Assembly (NCBI GenBank): GCA_965276665.1
Contig: OZ255620.1
Coordinates: 2,294,001-2,358,000 of the forward strand
Direction of reading: 5' to 3'
DNA length: 64,000 bases
From: CAWGJC01 sp965276665
GTDB taxonomy: Bacteria > Pseudomonadota > Alphaproteobacteria > Acetobacterales > Acetobacteraceae
Each line of letters begins with the position of its first letter. Position 1 is the stretch's first letter. The position numbers were made by a program, and so were the translations under genes. The notes under the pieces were generated by a model. The model was not told the origin of the DNA. It did not search any database and saw only the letters and a program-made list of their open reading frames with translations. Positions 25,891 through 34,007 of this stretch are shown in pieces.

Positions 25891-26658
25891 TCACAGCACC
25901 GCCAGCATTCCGCCATCCACGTAGATGATCTGGCCGTTGACGTAGTCGGATGCGGTGGAGGCGAGGAACACGGCCGCGCCCACGAGCTCTTCCGGCCGGC
26001 CCCAGCGTCGCGCCGGTGTCCGCCCTCTCACCCATGCGTCGAAGCCCGGGTCGTTCACCAGCGCCTGGTTCATCTCGGTCAGCATGTAGCCGGGGCCGAT
26101 CGCGTTCGCCTGAATCCCGTGTTGCGCCCATTCCGCGGCCATCGCGCGGGTCAGCATCTTGATGCCGCCCTTGGCGACCGTGTAGGGCGCGATCGTGGCG
26201 CGGGCCAGTTCGCTCGTCAGCGAACCGATATTGATCAGCTTGCCCTGGCCGCGCCCGATCATGCGCCGGGCGGCTTCCCGCCCCACGACGAACGCGCTGG
26301 TGAGATTGACCTCCATGACCCGGCGCCATTCTTCCGTGGCCAGCTCGACCATGGGCTTGCGGAGCTGGATGCCGGCATTGTTGACGAGAATGTCGATCGC
26401 GATCCCATCCCGGTCCAGCCGGTCGAATGCCGCGGCGACCGCCGCCTCGTCCGTCACGTCGAACCCCGCCTCGTGAACCCGATACCCCGCCGCGCGCAGG
26501 TGCGCCGCACAGGAAGAGAGCCGGCCGGCATCGACGCCGTTGAGCACCACCGCCGCGCCGGCGGCGGCGAGACCCTCCGCGATGGCGCGGCCCAGCCCGC
26601 GGGAGGAACCCGTTACCAGCGCGGTGCGCCCGGCGAGATCGAACAAGCCGGACGTCAT
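25891..26658 (-). CDS. SDR, gluconate 5-dehydrogenase-like
   Basis: A 255-residue SDR: FDLAGRTALVTGSSRGLGRAI (residues 6-26), NNAG, Ser in LINIGSLTSE, YTVAKGG with catalytic Tyr and Lys, IQANAIGPGYMLTEMN and the terminal YVNGQIIYVDGGMLAVL. This pattern, in particular GPGYMLTEMN, fits the gluconate 5-dehydrogenase/2-deoxygluconate dehydrogenase group that oxidises sugar acids. A LysR gene runs divergently and a sugar porter follows that, consistent with a sugar-acid role. The start ATG overlaps the stop of a tiny upstream frame (ATGA). Confidence 0.85.
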   Translation of the reverse strand: MTSGLFDLAGRTALVTGSSRGLGRAIAEGLAAAGAAVVLNGVDAGRLSSCAAHLRAAGYRVHEAGFDVTDEAAVAAAFDRLDRDGIAIDILVNNAGIQLRKPMVELATEEWRRVMEVNLTSAFVVGREAARRMIGRGQGKLINIGSLTSELARATIAPYTVAKGGIKMLTRAMAAEWAQHGIQANAIGPGYMLTEMNQALVNDPGFDAWVRGRTPARRWGRPEELVGAAVFLASTASDYVNGQIIYVDGGMLAVL

Positions 26659-26738
26659 CGGCGCGACGCCGCGCCGGGCCCGGCACCGTCATGCGAATAC
26701 GCGTCGGAGATGATGACCTGGAGATCGTCGAGCGTCAT
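26655..26738 (-). CDS. Possible 27-residue leader peptide upstream of the SDR
   Basis: A short frame, MTLDDLQVIISDAYSHDGAG and seven more residues, ends by overlapping the SDR start (ATGA). A GAGGAG site lies 12 bases before its ATG. Coupling of this kind suggests it is translated with the SDR, either as a leader or as the stub of a lost upstream gene. No homologue is recognised. Confidence 0.35.
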   Translation of the reverse strand: MTLDDLQVIISDAYSHDGAGPGAASRR

Positions 26739-26862
26739 GGCCTCAGTGTTTCTCCTCTTGGGCGACACTCTGCCGACCTTGCGCCGTTGGTCTTCGCGGA
26801 GTTGACGATGGTAGTGCATCGCCCGCAAATGCAAATCCAGCCTGCATCCATAATTTCTGGCT

Positions 26863-27777
26863 ATGCCCTGCATGGACCTTCGACAGTTGCGGCAGCTTCT
26901 CGCCATTGCGGAGCATCGCAGCCTCGGTCGCGCTGCTTCGGCGCTGAACCTCACGCAGCCGGCATTGACCAAGAGTGTCCGGCGCCTCGAGCTCGAGATC
27001 GGCGTCCGCTTGTTCGACCGAAATCCGCGCGGCATGGAGCTCAACCTGTTCGGCCGGACGCTGGTCCGCCATGCAAGGTTGCTCGATGTCGGGCTGCGGG
27101 ACGGATTGGCGGAAGTCGAGGCGCTGAAAGGCGGCAAAGCCGGCTTCATCGCGGTCGGCGCCGGCCCGTCCTGGTTGAGCCGGTTTCTTCCACTCGCCGT
27201 CTCCCGGCTGCTCGCGCGGCGGCCGGGCGTCCGGGTCCGCGTCATCGGTGGCTTCAATGATCTGCTGATGCGCGAGCTCCGGGAAGGCAAGATCGACGTC
27301 GTCGTCGCCGCACTCCCCAACGATGTCGCGCCCGACATCACGGTGCAGCATCTGAGCGCGGACGACCTGCATGTCATCGCGCGGCTCGGCCATCCGCTCG
27401 CGGGGCGCGTCAAGCTCGAACTTGCGGATCTGCTCGACTACCCCTGGGTGCTGCCGGGCAGGGAGGTGCTCGTGCGGCAGCGGCTGGACGCCGCGTTCCG
27501 CAATCGCGGCCTGACGCCGCCCATGCCGCTCGTCGAGACCGACACCTTCTCGTTCATTCTGGAGACGCTCCGGCTGACCGATTATCTCGGCTACGCCGCC
27601 AGCCAGACCGTCGGCGCGGAGATGGCTTCGCAGGGCCTCGTCGCGCTCGACGTGCCGGATGCGGTGCGGCGGCGGGGAGCCGGCGTGATCTATCGTAGCG
27701 GCGGCGCGCTCTCCGGTGCGGCGCAGGAGCTCATCCGCGAGCTCCGGCGCGTGTGCGAGCAGATGCCGCAGAGCTGA
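26863..27777 (+). CDS. LysR-family transcriptional regulator
   Basis: A 304-residue LysR protein: the helix-turn-helix DLRQLRQLLAIAEHRSLGRAASALNLTQPALTKSVRRLE (residues about 5-45) and a periplasmic-binding-protein-like effector domain (about 90-295). It is divergent from the gluconate-dehydrogenase-like SDR and convergent with the sugar porter gene 13 bp away, so it probably regulates one or both. An ATG three codons further in gives MDLRQLR, the usual LysR opening, and may be the true start; neither has a strong ribosome site. Confidence 0.9.
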   Translation: MPCMDLRQLRQLLAIAEHRSLGRAASALNLTQPALTKSVRRLELEIGVRLFDRNPRGMELNLFGRTLVRHARLLDVGLRDGLAEVEALKGGKAGFIAVGAGPSWLSRFLPLAVSRLLARRPGVRVRVIGGFNDLLMRELREGKIDVVVAALPNDVAPDITVQHLSADDLHVIARLGHPLAGRVKLELADLLDYPWVLPGREVLVRQRLDAAFRNRGLTPPMPLVETDTFSFILETLRLTDYLGYAASQTVGAEMASQGLVALDVPDAVRRRGAGVIYRSGGALSGAAQELIRELRRVCEQMPQS

Positions 27778-27789
27778 CACCGGCGATCG

Positions 27790-29184
27790 TCAGAGAAATC
27801 CCTGCTCGACCTCGATCGTCTCGAGGCTGCGCCGCTTGGTCTCGGGCAGCGCGAACACGACGAAAATGCCGGCCAGAACGGCGCAGCACGCGAAGATGCC
27901 GAACACCGCGCCGGCGCCGGCGGCGAGCAGCATCGGGAACAGCAGGGAGACGGCGAAATTGGCCAGCCAGAACAGCAGCGTCGCCGCGCTCATCGCGGTC
28001 GCGCGCACCCGGAGGGGAAGTATCTCGGGGAGCATCACCCAGACGATCGGGCCCCAGCTCAACGCGAAGCAGATCTTGTAGAAGGCGATGCAGCCGAGCG
28101 CCACGGCCTGGCCGCCCGCCATGTGCAGCATGTTGGTGCTGAACACCCAGCCGAGCGTCGCCATCGACAGCGTCATGCCGACGGCGCCCCCGACCAGCAA
28201 CGGGCGACGGCCGAGACGGTCCACGAGTCCCGCCGAGACGATGGTGGCGGCGACGGCGAGCAGGCTGAGCAGCAGAGTGGTCAGGATCGCCGCGCGCGCG
28301 GAATACCCGGCCGCGCTCAGAATGGTCGGCGCGTAATAGACGATGGTGTTGACGCCGACGAGCTGCTGGAAAATCGCGAGTCCGGCCGCGGCGGCCAAAG
28401 TCGGCCAGAGCCAGCGCGCGCCGAGCGCATCGAGGAATGTCATGTGCGGCACGGCGCTGGCGCGGGAGATCTCCTCGAACTCGCGCACGGCCTCCGTCTC
28501 GTTGCGGAGCCGCCGCAGAACCGCCATCGCCTGCACGGGGCGGTCATGCGCCATCAGCCAGCGCGGCGATTCGGGCTGGTAACTCATGCCGGCCATGAGA
28601 AGCAAAGACGGGATGACGGCGAGGCCGAGCATGAGGCGCCACTCGGCGCCGCCCGACAATGCATAGCTGACGAGATAGGCGCAGAGCACGCCGGTGCTGT
28701 TCAGGATCTGGTAGAGCGTGGTGAGCCGGCCGCGGATGCGCGCAGGGGCGAGCTCCGACAGATAAAGCGGCACCTGCACGGAGGCGGTCCCGACCGCGAG
28801 CCCGAGCACGAAGCGGGACGCGATCAGCGTCGCCGTGCCTGGCGAGACCGCCGCCGCGATCGCGCCGAGCGTGAACACCAGCCCCGCGCCGATCAGCACC
28901 TTCCTCTCGCCCAGCCGATGGCTGAGCGCACCCGCGGCCGCCGCTCCGATCAGCGCGCCGAACAGCAGCGAGCTCACGACGAACCCTTGCTGAAACGGCG
29001 TGAGCCTGAAGGCCTGGCGGATGAACAGCAGAGCGCCCGCGATCACGCCCGTGTCGTAGCCGAACAGAAAGCCGCCCAGCGCGCCGAACCCGTAGAGGGC
29101 GGCGTTCGAGCGTGCCTGCTCATCGGGCCGGCTCGGCACCGATGGGGGCGCCCCGCCTGGCGCCTCAACCGACAGGCCCTGCAT
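27790..29184 (-). CDS. MFS sugar porter-family transporter
   Basis: A 464-residue transporter with about twelve helices and the sugar-porter signatures GFLFGYDTGVIAGALLFI (helix 1), RFVLGLAVGTASVQVPLYLSE, PESPRWLM, QQLVGVNTIVYYAP (helix 7), DRLGRRPLL and the final PETKRRSLETIE. Members carry hexoses, pentoses or inositol by proton symport. The start ATG at 29182-29184 has a GGGAG site upstream; the longer upstream frame is not coding-like. Adjacency to the SDR/LysR pair suggests uptake of a sugar that is oxidised by the SDR. Confidence 0.93.
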   Translation of the reverse strand: MQGLSVEAPGGAPPSVPSRPDEQARSNAALYGFGALGGFLFGYDTGVIAGALLFIRQAFRLTPFQQGFVVSSLLFGALIGAAAAGALSHRLGERKVLIGAGLVFTLGAIAAAVSPGTATLIASRFVLGLAVGTASVQVPLYLSELAPARIRGRLTTLYQILNSTGVLCAYLVSYALSGGAEWRLMLGLAVIPSLLLMAGMSYQPESPRWLMAHDRPVQAMAVLRRLRNETEAVREFEEISRASAVPHMTFLDALGARWLWPTLAAAAGLAIFQQLVGVNTIVYYAPTILSAAGYSARAAILTTLLLSLLAVAATIVSAGLVDRLGRRPLLVGGAVGMTLSMATLGWVFSTNMLHMAGGQAVALGCIAFYKICFALSWGPIVWVMLPEILPLRVRATAMSAATLLFWLANFAVSLLFPMLLAAGAGAVFGIFACCAVLAGIFVVFALPETKRRSLETIEVEQGFL

Positions 29185-29391
29185 CGACTGTTCTCCCCCT
29201 GCCCTCCCGGCCCGATCCGCCGGAGGACTCTGTCTTTTGGGCGCGATCCGCGCGGCGCATAGTTGGCTCCGGCGCCGGCCTGACTGCAAATGCCGTTTCT
29301 GTCCACATGCATAACTTCGGGTCATGCCCTGGCGACTGCGGCAGGAGCGCGGCCCTGCCGTGACCTTCGGCGTGCTGTGGCCCGGGTTCCG

Positions 29392-29988
29392 TCAGGTCTT
29401 GCTGGATAATCGGCTCGCAGGCGCGTCACACTGCGCCGTGTGTCTCAGCGCTGCGCGTTCGGCGGATTCCCGGGCGGTCTTTTCATGGTGATGCTCCTCG
29501 CAGAGCGTCTGCAGGTTCGATAAGCCCCAGTACCGGTCGCGCTCGACGAGGGAGAGGTCCCGCGGCACCTGCCAGAGCGGCACGATGTGGTCGACATGCC
29601 AGTCCCGCCGCAGGATCGGCGCGACGGCGCAATAAAGCGCGCCCGTTTCCTTCCGCCGGGAGACGCGCGCCGAGCGGTACCACCCGCGGGCGATCTTGCG
29701 GCCGCGGCGGCCGCATACGGCGCACCGCCCGCGGTCACGCCGGTAGATCGCCTTGCGCTGGTCCGGCCAGCCACAAGCAATCCGATAGATGGCGATGCAG
29801 TCCGGGTGCCAGGTCCGGCGCAGGTTGGGCTCCCCGGCCCTGGCATGCAGGTCCGGGTGCAGAATGGCGGTTCCACACCACCGGCACCACCCGCGGCCGC
29901 GCTGCGGCGGCAGAGGCGGCTTGCGATGAAACGACCCTCGTGGCCCGGACATTGACGCGAATCTAAGATCGAAGCCGGCCAGTGTCAC
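29392..29988 (-). CDS. HNH endonuclease-domain protein
   Basis: A 198-residue protein with two zinc-type Cys pairs near the N-terminus (CRWCG about residue 35, and TWHPDC about 58), then a classic HNH nuclease: CAVCGRRG (about 89), WHVDHIVPLW (about 128), LSNLQTLCEEHHHEKTARE (about 156). The Cys/His ligands and catalytic His are all present. Such stand-alone HNH proteins can belong to mobile elements or restriction-like systems, but no partner gene is here. It begins only 25 bp from a perfect 51-bp inverted repeat, which hints at a mobile context. The 207 bp upstream to the sugar porter hold nothing recognisable. Confidence 0.8.
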   Translation of the reverse strand: MTLAGFDLRFASMSGPRGSFHRKPPLPPQRGRGWCRWCGTAILHPDLHARAGEPNLRRTWHPDCIAIYRIACGWPDQRKAIYRRDRGRCAVCGRRGRKIARGWYRSARVSRRKETGALYCAVAPILRRDWHVDHIVPLWQVPRDLSLVERDRYWGLSNLQTLCEEHHHEKTARESAERAALRHTAQCDAPASRLSSKT

Positions 29989-30012
29989 CGCGGACCGGGA
30001 CGTGGAGTCGAA

Positions 30013-30166
30013 GGCCAGGGGCTCTGCCCCTGGACCCCGCTAAGGGCCGAGCCCTTAGAACCCCGGAACTGGCGGCGCGGGGGCATCGGCGAGGTCGCCG
30101 CGCGAAGCGCAGCTCGGGTTCTAAGGGCTCGGCCCTTAGCGGGGTCCAGGGGCAGAGCCCCTGGCC
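30013..30166. repeat. Perfect 51-bp inverted repeat with 52-bp spacer
   Basis: Bases 30013-30063 and 30116-30166 are exact reverse complements over 51 bp. Each arm itself holds two small hairpins, one built on CCAGGGGC/GCCCCTGG and one on CTAAGGGC/GCCCTTAG. The 52-bp centre encodes nothing obvious. This modular hairpin is the kind of REP/BIME-like element seen in GC-rich alphaproteobacteria, and it would form a strong RNA structure between the HNH gene and the phnC gene. Apart from it, the gap 29989-30297 is empty. Confidence 0.92.
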
Positions 30167-30297
30167 GTCCACCGCCGCACGCCTGCGATTGTCATGCCGC
30201 AGCAACATATCGCACATCGCCAAGACACCGACGATGTCTAGAGAGGGAGGAGATCGTAGACCTTCCCCGCCGGACTTGCCGGCTTATCGGACCCTTG

Positions 30298-31104
30298 ATG
30301 CTGGAACTCGACCGGCTTTCCCGCCGCTTTGGCGACCGCGTGGCGGTCGACGCCCTTTCGCTGCGCATTCCCGACGGTGCGATGGTCGGCGTGATCGGCC
30401 GCTCGGGCGCCGGCAAATCGACGCTGCTTCGCCTGATCAACCGTCTCGCGGAGCCGAGCGGCGGCCGCATCCTGCATGACGGGCGCGACGTGACGGCGCT
30501 GCATGGCGCCGCGCTGCGCGGCTGGCGGGCGCAGACGGCGATGATCTTCCAGCAGTTCAACCTGGTCGGCCGGCTCGACGTGCTGACCAACGTGCTGTGC
30601 GGCTGCCTGCACCACGTGCCGACGGCACGCGCGCTGCTGAAACTGTTCACGACGGCCGAGCGCGCGGCGGCGATCGAGGCGCTCGACCGGCTCGGCCTCG
30701 CCCAGCACGCGATGGCGCGCGCGGACACGCTCTCCGGCGGGCAGCAGCAGCGCGTGGCCATCGCCCGCGCCTTGCTGCAGCGGCCGGCGATCCTGCTGGC
30801 CGACGAGCCGATCGCCTCGCTCGACCCGCTGAACGCGCGCACCGTGATGACCGCGCTGCGCGACATCAACCGGCGGGACGGCATCACCGTGCTGTGCAAC
30901 CTGCACACGCTCGACACCGCCAGAAGCTTTTGCGATCGCATCGTCGGCCTTGCCGAAGGCCGCGTGGTGTTCGACGGCGCGCCCGAGGCGCTCACCGCCG
31001 AGATGGTCGGCACGATCTACGCCCCGGCCGCCGGCGGCGAGCCGATCGACGAGCGCGTCACCTCCACGAGCTTCGGTCAACCGGTGCCCGCGGGCGCGAT
31101 CTGA
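30298..31104 (+). CDS. phnC: Phosphonate-type ABC importer ATPase PhnC
   Basis: A 268-residue ATPase: Walker A GRSGAGKST (about residues 37-45), FQQFNLVGRLDVLTNVLCG, signature LSGGQQQRVAIARALLQ and Walker B ILLADEPIASLDP. The FNLVGRLDVLTNVL block is diagnostic for PhnC. The family imports alkylphosphonates or phosphite. ATG 30298 is taken as start; no strong ribosome site is visible. It heads a coupled phnC-phnD-phnE-phnE unit, but no C-P lyase or other phosphonate-degrading gene is in the window. Confidence 0.92.
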   Translation: MLELDRLSRRFGDRVAVDALSLRIPDGAMVGVIGRSGAGKSTLLRLINRLAEPSGGRILHDGRDVTALHGAALRGWRAQTAMIFQQFNLVGRLDVLTNVLCGCLHHVPTARALLKLFTTAERAAAIEALDRLGLAQHAMARADTLSGGQQQRVAIARALLQRPAILLADEPIASLDPLNARTVMTALRDINRRDGITVLCNLHTLDTARSFCDRIVGLAEGRVVFDGAPEALTAEMVGTIYAPAAGGEPIDERVTSTSFGQPVPAGAI

Positions 31105-31130
31105 CCCAACGCAACCCAGGAGAACCCCGG

Positions 31131-32057
31131 ATGTTTCGCAGAACGCTGGCCGCAGCCGCGGCCGTGCTCGCCTTCAGCTTCGCCGCCGCGCAGGCGCAAT
31201 CCTACAAGGAAACGGTGCACGAGTTCCGCGTCGGGATTCTCGGCGGCGAGAACACGCAGGACCGGCTCGCGCGCTACGACCGTTTCCAGCACCTGCTGCA
31301 GGACCGGCTCGGCATTCCGGTGAAGCTGTTTCCCGCCGCCGATTATGCCGGGGTGATGCAGGGCATCGCCGCCGGACAGCTCGAGGCGGCGGAGTTCGGC
31401 GCATCGGGTTTCGCCGGCGCCTGGCTCGACTGCCATTGCATCGAGCCGATCGCGGTGCCGCAGGAAAGCGACGGCTCCACCTATTACTATTCGGTGATGG
31501 TGACGCGCGCCGATAGCGGCATCACCAGCCTGGCGCAGATGAAGGGCCATTCGCTGGCCTGGGCCGATCCCAACTCGACCTCCGGCTACCTGATCCCGAG
31601 CGCCTCGCTGAAGGCGATGGGGACCGACCTCACGCCGGGCGCGTATTTCTCCCGGCTCGGCTTCGCCGGCGGCCACGAGCAGGCGGTCGTCTCGGTGCTC
31701 AACCACCAATATGACGGCGCGGTGACCTGGACCTCCGGCCAGGGCGACAAGGCGGACGGCTATACTCGCGGCAACCTGCGCTCGATGGTCGACCACCACA
31801 TGATGAAGATGTCCGACATCGACGTCATCTGGCAGTCGGGCAAGATCCCGAACGGCCCTTGGACGGTGCGCACCAGCCTGCCCGCCGACCTCAAGACGAA
31901 CTTCACCGATTTCCTGCTGCAGCTCCCGAAGACCAACAAATCGGTCTACGACGATATCGAGATGGGCAGCGGCGTCGGCTACGCGCCGGCCTCGATGGAC
32001 CTCTACAAGGACATCATCGCGCTGCGCCAGGCCGAGCAGCGCGGCAACCGCTCGTGA
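31131..32057 (+). CDS. phnD: Phosphonate-type ABC periplasmic binding protein PhnD
   Basis: A 308-residue exported protein with signal peptide RTLAAAAAVLAFSFAAAQAQ. The mature chain has the PhnD landmarks FRVGILGGENTQDRLARYD, LEAAEFGASGFAGAW, HSLAWADPNSTSGYLIP and the closing GYAPASMDLYKDIIALR. An AGGAG site precedes the ATG at 31131. The binding pocket in true phosphonate binders uses a ring of Ser/Thr/Asp residues, consistent with the STSGYL helix here. Its stop overlaps the next start (GTGA). Confidence 0.93.
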   Translation: MFRRTLAAAAAVLAFSFAAAQAQSYKETVHEFRVGILGGENTQDRLARYDRFQHLLQDRLGIPVKLFPAADYAGVMQGIAAGQLEAAEFGASGFAGAWLDCHCIEPIAVPQESDGSTYYYSVMVTRADSGITSLAQMKGHSLAWADPNSTSGYLIPSASLKAMGTDLTPGAYFSRLGFAGGHEQAVVSVLNHQYDGAVTWTSGQGDKADGYTRGNLRSMVDHHMMKMSDIDVIWQSGKIPNGPWTVRTSLPADLKTNFTDFLLQLPKTNKSVYDDIEMGSGVGYAPASMDLYKDIIALRQAEQRGNRS

Positions 32058-32992
32058 CATCGGCGGGCGGGGCCGGATCCAGCCCCGCCTATCGCCTCTT
32101 CCTGCGGCAGAGCGCCCGGCTGCGGCGGGAGCGCGCGACCGAATCGGCGCTCACCGTCGCAGCGATCATCCTGCTGTTCGTCATCTGCGCGATCTGGACC
32201 GGCTTCTCGCCGGCCGAGCTCGTCGACGGGCTGCCGCGCATCGGGCAGTATTTCGGCAAGCTGTTCTCGATCGCGCCGGATGCGAGCGGCGTGCGCATCC
32301 CGGTGCTCGCCGGGCCGCATCTGTTCGGCGGCGTGCGCGAGCCGCAATCCTTCGCCTACTGGTTCTACCGCCTCGGCACCTATCTGCGCCTGCTCGCGCA
32401 GACCGTGCAGATGGCGGTGCTCTCGACCGCGATCGGCTTCGGCCTCGGCTTCCTGCTGTCGTTCCCGGCGACGCCGGGGCTCGGCATGCCTCCGGCAGTC
32501 ACCTTCGTGACCCGGCGCGGGCTCGAATTCGTGCGCTCCATCCCGCAGGTCGTGCTGGCCTTCATCCTGGTCTGGCCGTTCGGCATCGGGCCTCTCGCCG
32601 GCATCATGGCGATCGCGATCCACACCACCGGCGCGCTCGGCAAGCTGTTCAGCGAGTTGAACGACAATGCCGATCCGCGGCCGATGCAGGGGATCGCCTC
32701 GGTGGGCGCCGGGCGGATCGCAGTGCTGCGCTATGGCCTGGTGCCGCAGGTGCTGCCGGGGTTTCTGAGCTACGGGCTGCTGCGCTTCGAGATCAACGTC
32801 CGCTCCTCCACCATCATCGGCTTCGTCGGCGCCGGCGGCATCGGGCAGGAACTCCAGCGGGTGATCAGCTTCAACATCTACGAGGAGGTCAGCGCCATCG
32901 TGCTGCTGATCCTCCTGCTGGTGACGACGATCGACCTGATCTCGGAACGGCTGCGCCACCGCTTCATCGGCAGGATGGGAGAGTTCTCTTGA
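32054..32992 (+). CDS. phnE: Phosphonate-type ABC permease PhnE (first copy)
   Basis: A 312-residue permease with the PhnE features GLEFVRSIPQVVLAFILVWPFGIGPLAGI, LGKLFSELNDNADPRPMQGI and VGAGGIGQELQRVI, and five or six helices. The GTG start at 32054 overlaps the phnD stop (GTGA), and the stop overlaps the next permease's TTG (TTGA), so all four transporter genes are coupled. Two phnE genes in tandem usually form a heterodimeric channel. Confidence 0.9.
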   Translation: MTSAGGAGSSPAYRLFLRQSARLRRERATESALTVAAIILLFVICAIWTGFSPAELVDGLPRIGQYFGKLFSIAPDASGVRIPVLAGPHLFGGVREPQSFAYWFYRLGTYLRLLAQTVQMAVLSTAIGFGLGFLLSFPATPGLGMPPAVTFVTRRGLEFVRSIPQVVLAFILVWPFGIGPLAGIMAIAIHTTGALGKLFSELNDNADPRPMQGIASVGAGRIAVLRYGLVPQVLPGFLSYGLLRFEINVRSSTIIGFVGAGGIGQELQRVISFNIYEEVSAIVLLILLLVTTIDLISERLRHRFIGRMGEFS

Positions 32993-33822
32993 GCGGGATC
33001 GGCGCGGACAGGCTGGCTGCGCTGCGCCACACGCATCCGCAAGTCTTTGAGCGCCGGCGCTGGCCCGCGCTGCTGCTCGGCAGCGCGATCGCCGCCTATC
33101 TCCTCTATCTGCTCTGGCTGTTCGATTTCGCGCGCATCGTCACCGGGCTGCCGAAGCTCCTGGTGGTGCTGCGCCTGATGGTGGACTGGTCGGGCTTCGC
33201 GAGCTGGGATCATGGCTCTCTGCTGCGCTCGATGCTGGAGACCGTGGCGATGGCCTATCTCGGCACCACCATCGCCGCCCTGGTCGCGCTGCCGCTCGGC
33301 TTTCTCGGCGCCGGCAACATCACCGCGCGCCTCCCGCGCTTCCTCACCCGGCGCATGTTCGACGGGCTGCGCGGGCTCGACCAGTTGGTCTGGGCGCTGG
33401 TGTTCGTCCGCGCGGTCGGGCTCGGGCCGATCGCCGGGATCCTGGCGATCGCCGTGTCCGACACCGGCGTGCTCGCAAAGCTCTATTCCGAAGCGGTGGA
33501 GGCGATGGAGCGCGGCCCGATGGAGGCGCTGCGCGCGACCGGCGCGGGGCCGCTCGCCCGCCTCCGATTCGCCGCGCTGCCGCAGCTCCTGCCAGTGATG
33601 GCGAGCCAGGCGCTGTATCAGATCGAGAGCAACTCGCGCGAGGCGACCATCCTCGGCCTGGTCGGCGCGGGGGGGATCGGGCTGCGGCTGTCCGAGCGCA
33701 TCCAGATCAACGCATGGGACCAGGTGGCCTATATCATCGTGCTGCTGCTGATCACCGTCGCGATCATCGACACGATTTCCCGCGTGTTGCGCCAGCGCCT
33801 GATCCGCCGGGGGCTGACCTGA
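32989..33822 (+). CDS. phnE: Phosphonate-type ABC permease PhnE (second copy)
   Basis: A 277-residue permease with FDGLRGLDQLVWALVFVRAVGLGPIAGILAIA, GVLAKLYSEAVEAMERGPMEALRATGA (the loop to the ATPase) and GLVGAGGIGLRLSERI. It starts with TTG at 32989, overlapping the stop of the first permease. Its sequence differs clearly from the first copy. A gap of 185 bp follows before the oxidoreductase gene, so a separate promoter there is possible. Confidence 0.9.
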   Translation: MSGIGADRLAALRHTHPQVFERRRWPALLLGSAIAAYLLYLLWLFDFARIVTGLPKLLVVLRLMVDWSGFASWDHGSLLRSMLETVAMAYLGTTIAALVALPLGFLGAGNITARLPRFLTRRMFDGLRGLDQLVWALVFVRAVGLGPIAGILAIAVSDTGVLAKLYSEAVEAMERGPMEALRATGAGPLARLRFAALPQLLPVMASQALYQIESNSREATILGLVGAGGIGLRLSERIQINAWDQVAYIIVLLLITVAIIDTISRVLRQRLIRRGLT

Positions 33823-34007
33823 GAGCGGCGTATGCGGATCCCCCGGCGCTTCACCGCGGCGCGACTTGACACATTTTCGGCGCGCCGTGGCGGAACATGC
33901 TCCGTCGTTCTGCGTAGCCAACATCTGGATCCGCCTGGCCGCTCCGGCGCCGCTTCGCCCAGGCGGCCAGGACGTTGCCGGGCAGCATGCGGGGAGCACC
34001 AGGCGGG

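Noticed and set aside
29989..30300. Possible tRNA or riboswitch in the structured region near 30013-30166
   Set aside because: The structure is explained by the exact inverted repeat; no cloverleaf, CCA end or known aptamer core was seen.
33866..33871. A perfect TTGACA between phnE and the GMC gene
   Set aside because: No acceptable -10 lies 16-18 bases downstream, so I did not annotate a promoter, although the gap size suggests one.
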